DNA of 9,159 bases from positions 1-9,159 of the forward strand of contig JALVVQ010000224.1 in the NCBI GenBank assembly GCA_027023325.1, in the 5' to 3' direction. Below the pieces are notes generated by a model, which worked only from the letters and a program-made list of their open reading frames with translations, was not told the DNA's origin and ran no database searches. Positions within the stretch are counted from its first letter, which is position 1. Each line of letters begins with the position of its first letter. The position numbers were made by a program, and so were the translations under genes. The DNA comes from Campylobacteraceae bacterium. Its GTDB lineage: Bacteria; Campylobacterota; Campylobacteria; Campylobacterales; Sulfurovaceae. Below are positions 1-5,151 of the stretch, piece by piece.

Positions 1-829
1 TGTTCTCTTTGAGCTCATCCAATTTCTCTGAAAATGCTGAAACGATCACTGAGGTAACAAAAGAGATCATAGCAATACCACTGACGATAATAATCATAGA
101 GATCGCCTTGCCCTCGTGGGTCACAGGAGAGATATCTCCGTACCCTACAGTAGATATCGTAACCATTGCCCAATAGAAGGCATCAAACAATGTGGTGATA
201 TGAGGATTGTGGGTCTCTTCAAATACATAAAATGCTATGCCTGCTGTCAATACAATAAAGAGCAATAAGAAAAGTAGAGTTAACAGCTCAAAGCGCTTGT
301 TGGAAAGCACCTCTACGAACTGATTGATACTTTTGGTATATCTCAGAAGCTTAAAGACCCTAAAGAGCACAAAAATACGAAGTATTCTCAGTGGTCTGTA
401 GGCAGGGAGTATCGCCAAAAGATCAATGATTGAGGAGGGAGAGAAGATGAAGCCAAATTTACTTTTGAGTATCTTTTTTACCGGCACACGCAAAGAAAAT
501 GCTCTATGCAAAAACTTCGACTGTTCATACTCCTCCATCACAACCTTATGCATATCGCTATACACCCAAAGTCTCAAAATATACTCAAGAAGAAAAATAG
601 CCGTCACGATGTAGATATCATAAAAATCCATCCAGGCAGGCACAGGGTTGCGCACCTCATACACCAAAATGGTCACAGAGGTTAGGATAAGAAATATCAT
701 CGTTGAGTCTACATACTTCTTGTAGGGATTGTCTGGATTATAAAAGAGATCCCTGATAAATCCTTTTATTTTTTGGTAGGAGGGTGAGCCGTTGAGCCAG
801 GATGCCAGTCTGATGATTATTTTGGACAC
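1..829 (-). CDS. Voltage-gated type potassium channel (six-helix), 3' end cut by window edge
   Basis: Inner-membrane ion channel that most likely conducts K+. I translated 276 residues from a GTG at 829; the frame is open to the left edge, so the C-terminus is missing. Hydrophobic segments fit S1 (about 43-58), S2 (70-88), S3 (132-144), S5 (180-203) and S6 (242-265). S4 (about 145-163) carries Arg/Lys at roughly every third position (R145, R148, R151, R157, K160, R163), the hallmark of a voltage sensor. The pore loop holds the K+ selectivity filter TVGYGD at 227-232. The GTG start is supported by an AAGGAG ribosome binding site six bases upstream. The gene begins 18 nt after the gatB stop, so it is probably co-transcribed with gatB, though I see no functional link. 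Whether a regulatory C-terminal domain follows cannot be seen. Ion specificity is inferred from the filter motif. Confidence 0.93.
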   Translation of the reverse strand, partial: MSKIIIRLASWLNGSPSYQKIKGFIRDLFYNPDNPYKKYVDSTMIFLILTSVTILVYEVRNPVPAWMDFYDIYIVTAIFLLEYILRLWVYSDMHKVVMEEYEQSKFLHRAFSLRVPVKKILKSKFGFIFSPSSIIDLLAILPAYRPLRILRIFVLFRVFKLLRYTKSINQFVEVLSNKRFELLTLLFLLLFIVLTAGIAFYVFEETHNPHITTLFDAFYWAMVTISTVGYGDISPVTHEGKAISMIIIVSGIAMISFVTSVIVSAFSEKLDELKEN

Positions 830-835
830 AACTGG

Positions 836-841
836 CTCCTT
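836..841 (-). promoter_or_regulatory. Shine-Dalgarno site AAGGAG for the K+ channel gene
   Basis: A perfect AAGGAG lies six bases upstream of the GTG at 829, inside the short spacer after the gatB stop. It decides the GTG start, because the first in-frame ATG lies 43 codons later and within the first predicted membrane helix. Confidence 0.8.
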
Positions 842-847
842 GTTATT

Positions 848-2278
848 TTATGACAGTCTCTGCTTGAGCAGCTGATTGACCTTGCCGGGATTGGCTGAGC
901 CTTTGCTGGCTTTCATGGTCTGGCCTACGAAGAAACCAAAAAGTTTCTCTTTGCCTGCTTTATACTCTGCCACCTTCTCTTCGTTGGCAGCAATAATCTC
1001 ATCGATGATGGCGAGTATGGCACCGTCATCACTCACTTGTGCCAAGCCAAGCAATGCAATAATCGCATCAATATCACGATCTTCATGCGCAAACATATAA
1101 TCCAGTACCTCTTTGGCACCTTTACCTGAAACTGTATCATCTGCAATCTTCGCGAGCAGGGTACCAAGTGTTGCAGCAGAGACTGGAGATGTCTGAATAG
1201 AGATACTCGCCTTGTTTAGGCGACCGAGAAGCTCTGAGGTAAGCCAAGTAACTGCTGTTTTGGGTGCTGCGCCATGAGAGAGCATCTCCTCAAAGTAGAC
1301 TGCCAGTGCCTTGTCTGCAGTAAGAATCAGTGCATCTACTCTCCTGATACCAAGACTGGTCGTATAGCGACCTACCTTCTCATCTGGAAGTTCTGGTATG
1401 ACCTGTGCCTCTTTCATCATTGCTTCAGTCACAACCACTGGTCTCAGGTCTGGATCAGGAAAGTAGCGATAGTCTGCGCTGTCCTCTTTACCTCGCATGC
1501 TCTTGGTGATGCCTTTGGTGACATCCCAGAGTCTTGTCTCCTGACAAACTTCCTGCTCGTAGACACCATCTTCATAAGCTTCGGTCTGACGCTGTACTTC
1601 ATAGGCAATGGCAGCAGCTACAAAACGGAAGGAGTTAATGTTTTTGATCTCTGCACGGGTGCCAAACTCTTTTTGACCCACGGGACGAATAGAGACATTG
1701 ACATCACAACGGAAAGACCCCTCCTGCATATTGGCATCTGAGATATCTAGATATCGGACGATAGAGTGCAGTTTTTTGAGATATCTGACCGCCTCGTCTG
1801 CATTGCGCATATCTGGTTCGGATACAATCTCCAGCAACGGTGTACCAGCGCGGTTGAGATCCACTTTTGAGACCGCTCCGTCATGCATATTTTTACCGGC
1901 ATCTGCCTCCAGATGCGCGCGTGTGATGCCGATCTCCTTGCTGCTCCCATCATCAAAATCTATTGTCAGACTTCCTTTCCCCACAATAGGAATATCGAAC
2001 TGACTGATCTGGTATGCCATAGGACTGTCTGGATAGAAATAGCTTTTTCGATTGAAAATAGATTTCTGATTGACTTGCGCTTTGAGCGCATAACCAAAGT
2101 TCATTGCTTTTTTGACCGCTTCCAGGTTCAATACCGGCAGTGCTCCAGGCAGCGCTAGGCAGGTAGGACAGGTATTGCTGTTCTGTGGTGCAGCAAAGCT
2201 GGTAGGACAGGAGCAAAATATTTTTGTTTTGGTATTGAGTTGCACATGCACTTCAAGCCCAATCACAGTTTCAAACAT
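848..2278 (-). CDS. gatB: Aspartyl/glutamyl-tRNA(Asn/Gln) amidotransferase subunit B
   Basis: Cytoplasmic subunit of GatCAB, which converts mischarged Glu-tRNA(Gln) and/or Asp-tRNA(Asn) to the correct amide form using ammonia delivered from GatA; GatB holds the kinase/transamidase site and tRNA contacts. The protein has 476 residues, the usual family length. Visible family landmarks are GLEVHVQL at 7-14, a CxC plus CxxC zinc site (C22, C24, C37, C40), LNRAGTPLLEIVSEPD at 141-156, EGSFRCDVNVS at 186-196 and YRYFPDPDLRP at 270-280. The C-terminal YqeY-like tail domain ends with the typical glycine/lysine-rich region near 455-475. The start is immediately before the conserved N-terminus, with only a weak AAGG upstream. 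gatA and gatC are not in the window, so the complex is encoded at dispersed loci here. A TATAAT lies about 40 nt upstream. No truncation or frameshift is seen. Confidence 0.97.
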   Translation of the reverse strand: MFETVIGLEVHVQLNTKTKIFCSCPTSFAAPQNSNTCPTCLALPGALPVLNLEAVKKAMNFGYALKAQVNQKSIFNRKSYFYPDSPMAYQISQFDIPIVGKGSLTIDFDDGSSKEIGITRAHLEADAGKNMHDGAVSKVDLNRAGTPLLEIVSEPDMRNADEAVRYLKKLHSIVRYLDISDANMQEGSFRCDVNVSIRPVGQKEFGTRAEIKNINSFRFVAAAIAYEVQRQTEAYEDGVYEQEVCQETRLWDVTKGITKSMRGKEDSADYRYFPDPDLRPVVVTEAMMKEAQVIPELPDEKVGRYTTSLGIRRVDALILTADKALAVYFEEMLSHGAAPKTAVTWLTSELLGRLNKASISIQTSPVSAATLGTLLAKIADDTVSGKGAKEVLDYMFAHEDRDIDAIIALLGLAQVSDDGAILAIIDEIIAANEEKVAEYKAGKEKLFGFFVGQTMKASKGSANPGKVNQLLKQRLS

Positions 2279-2318
2279 AATAATAACCTTATTGGATGGT
2301 AAGATAAATACTTATACT

Positions 2319-2324
2319 ATTATA
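2319..2324 (-). promoter_or_regulatory. Putative -10 box (TATAAT) for gatB and the K+ channel
   Basis: Perfect TATAAT on the minus strand, 41 nt upstream of the gatB ATG, predicting a 5' leader of about 30-35 nt. No recognisable -35 hexamer is present, which is usual for sigma-70 promoters in Campylobacterota. Assignment is by position only. Confidence 0.5.
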
Positions 2325-2375
2325 CCGTTTTGGTGATTTGAGAGAGTTTGTGGGGAGAGGGAAAGCATCATTTGC

Positions 2376-2396
2376 AGAGAGGAATATAGCCTCTCT
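2376..2396 (-). terminator. Hairpin after the outer-membrane protein gene, possible weak terminator
   Basis: A perfect 7-bp stem (AGAGAGG pairing with CCTCTCT) with a 7-nt loop begins eight bases after the stop codon of the minus-strand outer-membrane gene. There is no T tract after it on the minus strand, so it may be a 3' stabilising hairpin rather than a true intrinsic terminator. Confidence 0.4.
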
Positions 2397-2404
2397 ACTT
2401 CGTT

Positions 2405-3034
2405 TTAGAAATCGTAAGTAACACCAGCAGTGACAATATTTGCCTTTATCTTATTGGGACCTTCATTATGCAATAGATTCTGATAATCTACCCAGATACC
2501 CCAACCTTTTTCTTGGTCACCTTGACCATCAAATGCCCTAGAAGCGACCACTGTCTCATCAGCACTCATATCATACTCAAAACCAAGACCGAGACTGACG
2601 CCAGACTCATCATATGTATCCATTGTTGGGCAGTCAAAATCAATTTTAGTCTGACCATAGCCTATAAGACCATAGACATTGAATTTATCAGTAATATGGT
2701 ACTGCGGCTTCAGATAGACACCATAATGTGTCGTCTCAGCAAAGTTCTTGTCAATACTAGCCTTAAAGGCTCTTGCCTCTATGCCAATATATTGATTGAA
2801 GTCATAACCTATTCTCCCCATCACACCATAAGAAGTGTTCTTTTTTCTGCTACTGTTATCACAAGGACAATTTATGCTTGCACCCGACCAAAGCAGCCCC
2901 AATCCCACATATAAGGGGTTTACATTCACTATTGGCACTACCGGTACTACAGCAGGTGCCACATTTTTACCAGCCATCAAGGCACCACTCATAAGAAGTG
3001 AAGAAAGTGCTACTTTCGCTATTGTATTTTTCAT
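2405..3034 (-). CDS. Secreted outer-membrane beta-barrel protein, small porin-like
   Basis: The predicted product is a 209-residue outer-membrane protein. Residues 1-21 form a signal peptide (Lys near the N-terminus, a hydrophobic core, then LMA before the predicted cleavage at A21/G22). A Val/Pro-rich linker (about 25-40) follows. The rest alternates polar and hydrophobic residues as amphipathic strands (for example 68-78, 82-92, 104-112, 118-128, 145-155, 178-187, 198-209) and ends in Phe (TYDF), the classic signal for barrel assembly. This fits the eight-stranded OmpA-like/OMP_b-brl superfamily; no peptidoglycan-binding domain is present. Three cysteines (C56, C58, C135) in predicted loops are unusual for such proteins. 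I chose the ATG at 3034 because it begins a good signal peptide and has a purine-rich AAAGGG upstream; an in-frame ATG at 3091 would bury the signal peptide. Substrate or partner is unknown. Confidence 0.85.
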   Translation of the reverse strand: MKNTIAKVALSSLLMSGALMAGKNVAPAVVPVVPIVNVNPLYVGLGLLWSGASINCPCDNSSRKKNTSYGVMGRIGYDFNQYIGIEARAFKASIDKNFAETTHYGVYLKPQYHITDKFNVYGLIGYGQTKIDFDCPTMDTYDESGVSLGLGFEYDMSADETVVASRAFDGQGDQEKGWGIWVDYQNLLHNEGPNKIKANIVTAGVTYDF

Positions 3035-3077
3035 TGATTTCCCTTTGCTATTTTGGATATTAAGTACCATCCAAGAC

Positions 3078-3083
3078 ATAGTA
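3078..3083 (-). promoter_or_regulatory. Putative -10 box (TACTAT) for the outer-membrane protein gene
   Basis: TACTAT, preceded directly by TG, lies 43 nt upstream of the chosen ATG and is the best sigma-70 match in this spacer. It overlaps the alternative upstream in-frame ATGs, which is another reason to prefer the later start. A/T tracts at about 3120-3170 lie upstream. Confidence 0.35.
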
Positions 3084-3170
3084 CACCCCAAATTTATGTG
3101 TCACTTTAACATACCTGATATTAAAAAATACTGAAAAAGAATAAAAAATTAATAAAAAATTAACGATGCA

Positions 3171-3443
3171 TTAACTTTGGGCTATTTTCTCGACTATTTT
3201 ACCCAACAGTTCTGTCTGTTTTTGCATTTCATTAAATTTTCTCGACTGGAGGACAAGATACTCCAAGAAGAGAACCATCAGTAAACCTGGTATCACACCA
3301 ATGATCATAGACAATAATCCGGCATATACATTAGCTTTCACAAAAAAAGAAAAGGCACTTATTATGCCAGTCAATACAATTGCCCAAGCAACGCCCAACA
3401 TAAAGCTGGTAAGCTGAGATAGTATAGTGGAAGGTGGTCTCAC
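3171..3443 (-). CDS. Small two-helix membrane protein linked to atpB, function unknown
   Basis: I do not recognise this family with certainty. From a GTG at 3443 the product has 90 residues: a short polar N-terminus, two hydrophobic helices (about 13-35 and 39-63) separated by a tight turn, and a charged C-terminal helix (about 66-88) with coiled-coil-like spacing (KFNEMQKQTELLGKIVEKI). It follows the atpB stop by 10 nt and is surely co-transcribed with atpB, suggesting a role near the ATP synthase or simply membrane co-expression. It resembles AtpI/AtpZ only in being a small two-helix protein; I see no clear sequence match. The start is uncertain: an ATG at 3473 overlaps the end of atpB by 20 nt with GAGGA only two bases upstream, and would add ten residues. 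The GTG lacks a clear Shine-Dalgarno site, so translation may be coupled to atpB. Confidence 0.72.
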   Translation of the reverse strand: MRPPSTILSQLTSFMLGVAWAIVLTGIISAFSFFVKANVYAGLLSMIIGVIPGLLMVLFLEYLVLQSRKFNEMQKQTELLGKIVEKIAQS

Positions 3444-3453
3444 GCAGAGAAAA

Positions 3454-4158
3454 CTACGCAGCTTCCGCTGCATGTTCCTCGTCATGTGCCAGTGCACCGG
3501 CCAGATACACATAAGCAAGAATCATAAATACAAATGTCTGAAGAATGGCAGAAAAGCTCAAGAGCAAATAAGCTGGAAGCGGCACTAACCAAGGCGCCAA
3601 CATCAATAGAACCCACAAGAACAAATCATCACCCTTGATATTACCAAAAAGACGGAAACTCAAAGAGATAATTCTTGAGATATGAGACACGATCTCGATA
3701 GGGAACATCAAAGGCGCCAATGCCTTCACTGGCCCCATAAAGTGCGCGAAATATTTGATGACACCATTCTCTCTGATACCCTCATAGTTGTAGTGTATAA
3801 AGACAACCAATGCCAATACCAGCGTGACATTGATATTGGAGGTTGGAGATTCAAAGCCAGGAATGATACCGATCACATTGGCAATAAAGACAAAAATACC
3901 AATGGTTGCTACAAGAGGAAGATACTTTCTCGCCATCTTCTCACCAATCACATCCTTGCCCATAGCAATCACACCATCAAGATAGGCCTCCATAATATTC
4001 TGGAAGCCACTAGGTACTGCCTTGAGGCTTTTTGTCGCACGATTAGCCACAAACAATCCAATAATCATCACCAAGATAAGGTGAGCAATTACCATACCTA
4101 TACCCTCTCCACTCTCACCGCCAAACATTGCACCTAAATAGGTAAATACACCTTCCAT
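3454..4158 (-). CDS. atpB: F1F0 ATP synthase subunit a
   Basis: Membrane subunit a of F0, which forms the proton half-channels next to the c-ring. The product has 234 residues with about five to six hydrophobic helices. The conserved helix carries SLSFRLFGNIKGD at 166-178; R169 corresponds to the essential arginine (E. coli R210). Q207 in the last helix (ILQTFVFMILAYVYL) matches the conserved glutamine of the family, and P100-G101 with nearby N108-N110 fit the usual GIIPG...N signature. The Glu/Ala-rich tail (HDEEHAAEAA) is a lineage-type extension. GAGGG six bases before the ATG confirms the start. The gene stands apart from atpE and the F1 genes, as is usual in Campylobacterota. It is followed by a two-helix membrane protein in the same transcript. 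Confidence 0.96.
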   Translation of the reverse strand: MEGVFTYLGAMFGGESGEGIGMVIAHLILVMIIGLFVANRATKSLKAVPSGFQNIMEAYLDGVIAMGKDVIGEKMARKYLPLVATIGIFVFIANVIGIIPGFESPTSNINVTLVLALVVFIHYNYEGIRENGVIKYFAHFMGPVKALAPLMFPIEIVSHISRIISLSFRLFGNIKGDDLFLWVLLMLAPWLVPLPAYLLLSFSAILQTFVFMILAYVYLAGALAHDEEHAAEAA

Positions 4159-4190
4159 TAAAAACCCTCTTATGACTTTAATTTGGAGAG

Positions 4191-4196
4191 ATTATA
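4191..4196 (-). promoter_or_regulatory. Putative -10 box (TATAAT) for atpB
   Basis: Perfect TATAAT on the minus strand 33 nt upstream of the atpB ATG, giving a predicted leader of about 25 nt. No clear -35 box is visible; the upstream sequence is A-rich (AAGCAAAAAGAAG). Confidence 0.55.
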
Positions 4197-4224
4197 GCTT
4201 CTTTTTGCTTACGGACATTTTGGA

Positions 4225-4252
4225 ATTAGAAATTAGAAATTAGAAATTAGAA
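4225..4252. repeat. Heptamer tandem repeat, four perfect copies of ATTAGAA
   Basis: Four perfect ATTAGAA units are followed by ATTT. They sit about 30 bp upstream of the predicted atpB -10 box. Short tandem repeats like this can change copy number by slippage, so the distance to upstream elements could vary between strains. Confidence 0.9.
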
Positions 4253-4328
4253 ATTTGTTACAAATTGACCGCGTGTGTTATTTGGAATTTTGTAGGGGGT
4301 GATTGCCATCACACCAATTATAAATATG

Positions 4329-4385
4329 CGGGTTCTGAATGAGTCGTACACCCGTACGGCGAAAGAAGACCCGTGAAAAGCGAAT
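4329..4385. repeat. 57-bp direct repeat, copy 1 (hairpin-forming)
   Basis: This stretch is identical over 57 bases to 4427-4483; the start-to-start distance is 98 bp with a 41-bp spacer. The unit has two nested inverted repeats: an outer CGGGT/ACCCG pair (extended by a bulged TCT/AGA) and an inner GTCGTAC/GTACGGC stem of seven pairs (one G-T) closing an ACCC loop. Neither strand has a T tract after the hairpin, so it is not an intrinsic terminator. It resembles REP/BIME-type palindromic units in design, but I do not recognise the sequence. Confidence 0.9.
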
Positions 4386-4399
4386 GTGTAGAGAAAGCT

Positions 4400-4498
4400 C
4401 TTTTGCTTAGTTGTGTTTGATTTTTACGGGTTCTGAATGAGTCGTACACCCGTACGGCGAAAGAAGACCCGTGAAAAGCGAATACAAATAAGCAAAAG
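4400..4498. repeat. 10-bp perfect inverted repeat flanking the second 57-bp copy
   Basis: CTTTTGCTTA at 4400-4409 is the exact reverse complement of TAAGCAAAAG at 4489-4498. The right arm ends on the base adjoining the tRNA CCA end. A near-identical CTTTTTGCTTA occurs at 4201-4211 in the same orientation as the left arm. Function is unknown; it could be the tRNA 3' trailer structure or the edge of a mobile repeat unit. Confidence 0.65.
4427..4483. repeat. 57-bp direct repeat, copy 2 (hairpin-forming)
   Basis: Exact copy of 4329-4385. Here the outer stem gains one more pair (ACGGGT at 4426-4431 with ACCCGT). This copy is enclosed by the 10-bp inverted repeat at 4400-4409 and 4489-4498, so the segment as a whole can fold into a larger, three-tier palindrome directly downstream of the tRNA gene. 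Confidence 0.9.
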
Positions 4499-4574
4499 TG
4501 GTATTCCTAAGAGGACTCGAACCTCTAGCTAGGCCTTAGGAGGGCCCTGCTTTATCCAGTTAAGCGATAGGAAC
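4499..4574 (-). tRNA. tRNA-Arg, anticodon CCU
   Basis: Reads the rare Arg codon AGG. The 76-nt sequence folds by hand into a full cloverleaf: 7-bp acceptor stem (GTTCCTA/TAGGAAT with a terminal G-U), 4-bp D stem (GCTT/AAGC) around AACTGGATA, 5-bp anticodon stem (GGGCC/GGCCT) around the loop CTCCTAA, variable loop AGCT, and a 5-bp T stem (AGAGG/CCTCT) around TTCGAGT. Discriminator A and the CCA end are encoded. It lies between mscL and the repeat block; a terminator-like hairpin with a T tract lies directly upstream. Confidence 0.96.
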
Positions 4575-4576
4575 AG

Positions 4577-4605
4577 AAAAACAGAGGGCAAAAATATACC
4601 CTCTG
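4577..4605 (-). terminator. Intrinsic terminator after mscL, directly ahead of tRNA-Arg
   Basis: CAGAGGG pairs perfectly with CCCTCTG (7 bp, 10-nt loop), followed by five T on the minus strand. It begins 16 nt after the mscL stop, and its T tract ends two bases before the tRNA 5' end. It should stop mscL transcripts. Because the tRNA promoter candidate lies upstream of it, the hairpin may instead or also be part of the tRNA leader. Confidence 0.75.
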
Positions 4606-4609
4606 AGAA

Positions 4610-4615
4610 ATTATA
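4610..4615 (-). promoter_or_regulatory. Putative -10 box (TATAAT) for tRNA-Arg
   Basis: Perfect TATAAT six bases after the mscL stop codon. Initiation about seven bases downstream would place the hairpin at 4582-4605 at the start of the tRNA precursor. The alternative is that the tRNA is made by read-through from mscL. Confidence 0.45.
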
Positions 4616-4621
4616 AAATGC

Positions 4622-5053
4622 TTAGACGTCGGTGTTACCGCAGTATCCACATACTTTTGCATCTACTGGAATCTTCATAGCGCAGTTGGCACAGGTCTTT
4701 TCTGTTGGTGCCTCTTCAGGCTCCTCTTCTTTGAGTCTGTTGTAGGCTCTGACCATCATAAACATCACAAATCCCAAAATAATAAAAGAGATTGTGTCAT
4801 TGATAAACTGTCCGTATTTGATCGCTGGTGCTGCAGCTTTGTCCAGTGCCTCCATAGTAGCATACTCTTTGCCATCTAGCGCAATAAATAGTTGAGAGAA
4901 ATCAACCCCACCCAAAAGCAGGCCTACCGGAGGCATAATCACATTGGCCACCAATGATTTGATTACTGTAGCAAATGCTCCACCAAAGATAAAACCTACC
5001 GCCATATCTACCATGTTTCCTTTAATCAGAAACTTTTTAAATTCTTCCAACAT
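4622..5053 (-). CDS. mscL: Large-conductance mechanosensitive channel with C-terminal zinc ribbon
   Basis: Inner-membrane pentameric channel that opens under membrane tension to release solutes on osmotic downshock. Residues 1-105 match MscL closely: the N-terminal amphipathic helix (FKKFLIKGN), TM1 (about 14-44, NMVDMAVGFIFGGAFATVIKS then VIMPPVGLLLGG), a periplasmic loop with a Lys/Ala-rich stretch (about 50-85) and TM2 (about 86-104). A Glu/Pro-rich linker (109-117) follows. The usual C-terminal helical bundle (typical MscL is about 136 residues) is replaced by a short zinc ribbon with two CxxC knuckles (C121, C124, C135, C138). The start is supported by AAAGGA five bases upstream. The gene is probably monocistronic, with its own TATAAT upstream and an intrinsic terminator downstream. 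Confidence 0.96.
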   Translation of the reverse strand: MLEEFKKFLIKGNMVDMAVGFIFGGAFATVIKSLVANVIMPPVGLLLGGVDFSQLFIALDGKEYATMEALDKAAAPAIKYGQFINDTISFIILGFVMFMMVRAYNRLKEEEPEEAPTEKTCANCAMKIPVDAKVCGYCGNTDV

Positions 5054-5082
5054 CTCTATCCTTTTATTTTTTTGACATCGAT

Positions 5083-5088
5083 ATTATA
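5083..5088 (-). promoter_or_regulatory. Putative -10 box (TATAAT) for mscL
   Basis: Perfect TATAAT 30 nt upstream of the mscL ATG, in the 98-bp spacer after polA. The predicted leader is about 23 nt. No clear -35 box is visible. Confidence 0.5.
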
Positions 5089-5151
5089 GTGACTTAATGC
5101 TTATATTGTTTCACCAACTTTTGGAAAGACCCCATAGAAATACCTACTATG

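Larger units (their letters stand above)
4197..4498. other. Non-coding, repeat-rich spacer between atpB and tRNA-Arg
   Basis: No convincing open reading frame exists here. In order it contains CTTTTTGCTTA (4201-4211), a heptamer tandem repeat (4225-4252), a 15-bp odd palindrome AATTTGTTACAAATT (4252-4266), a small perfect hairpin (GTGAT/ATCAC, 4299-4312), two exact 57-bp direct repeats (4329-4385 and 4427-4483), and a 10-bp inverted repeat around the second copy. The odd palindrome lies about 55 bp upstream of the atpB -10 and could be an operator, but nothing proves it. The whole block lies just downstream of a tRNA 3' end, a place where mobile or repetitive DNA often collects. Confidence 0.7.

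Noticed and set aside
426..614. 62-codon plus-strand open frame
   Set aside because: Antisense to the K+ channel coding sequence, where the minus-strand frame is open with clear S4 and nearby helices.
1274..1741. 155-codon plus-strand open frame inside gatB
   Set aside because: It lies wholly antisense to strongly conserved gatB, and its translation shows no domain or ribosome binding site; it is a shadow frame. The same holds for the other frames antisense to gatB, atpB and polA.
3035..3091. Upstream ATG start for the outer-membrane protein
   Set aside because: It would put 19 residues ahead of a canonical signal peptide and overlaps the likely -10 box; the ATG at 3034 is better.
3120..3172. 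Intrinsic terminator after the gene downstream of atpB
   Set aside because: The spacer has T tracts on the minus strand, but only A/T-only short stems (TTAAT/ATTAA); no G/C-containing stem supports a terminator call.
3171..3518. ATG at 3518 as start of the small gene after atpB
   Set aside because: It would overlap atpB by 65 nt, and the extra residues are simply the alternate frame of the atpB C-terminus, with no ribosome binding site.
4329..4483. CRISPR array from two repeats and a spacer
   Set aside because: Only two units, 57 bp is longer than known CRISPR repeats, each unit has a nested two-stem fold, and no cas genes or further spacers are present.
4499..4574. Integrated element using tRNA-Arg as attachment site
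   Set aside because: I found no second copy of the tRNA 3' end in the window and no integrase; the repeats nearby are not tRNA-derived.
5100..5151. Terminator after polA
   Set aside because: A 5-bp CATAG/CTATG pairing and a short CCAA/TTGG pairing are visible, but neither has a G/C-rich stem plus T tract.
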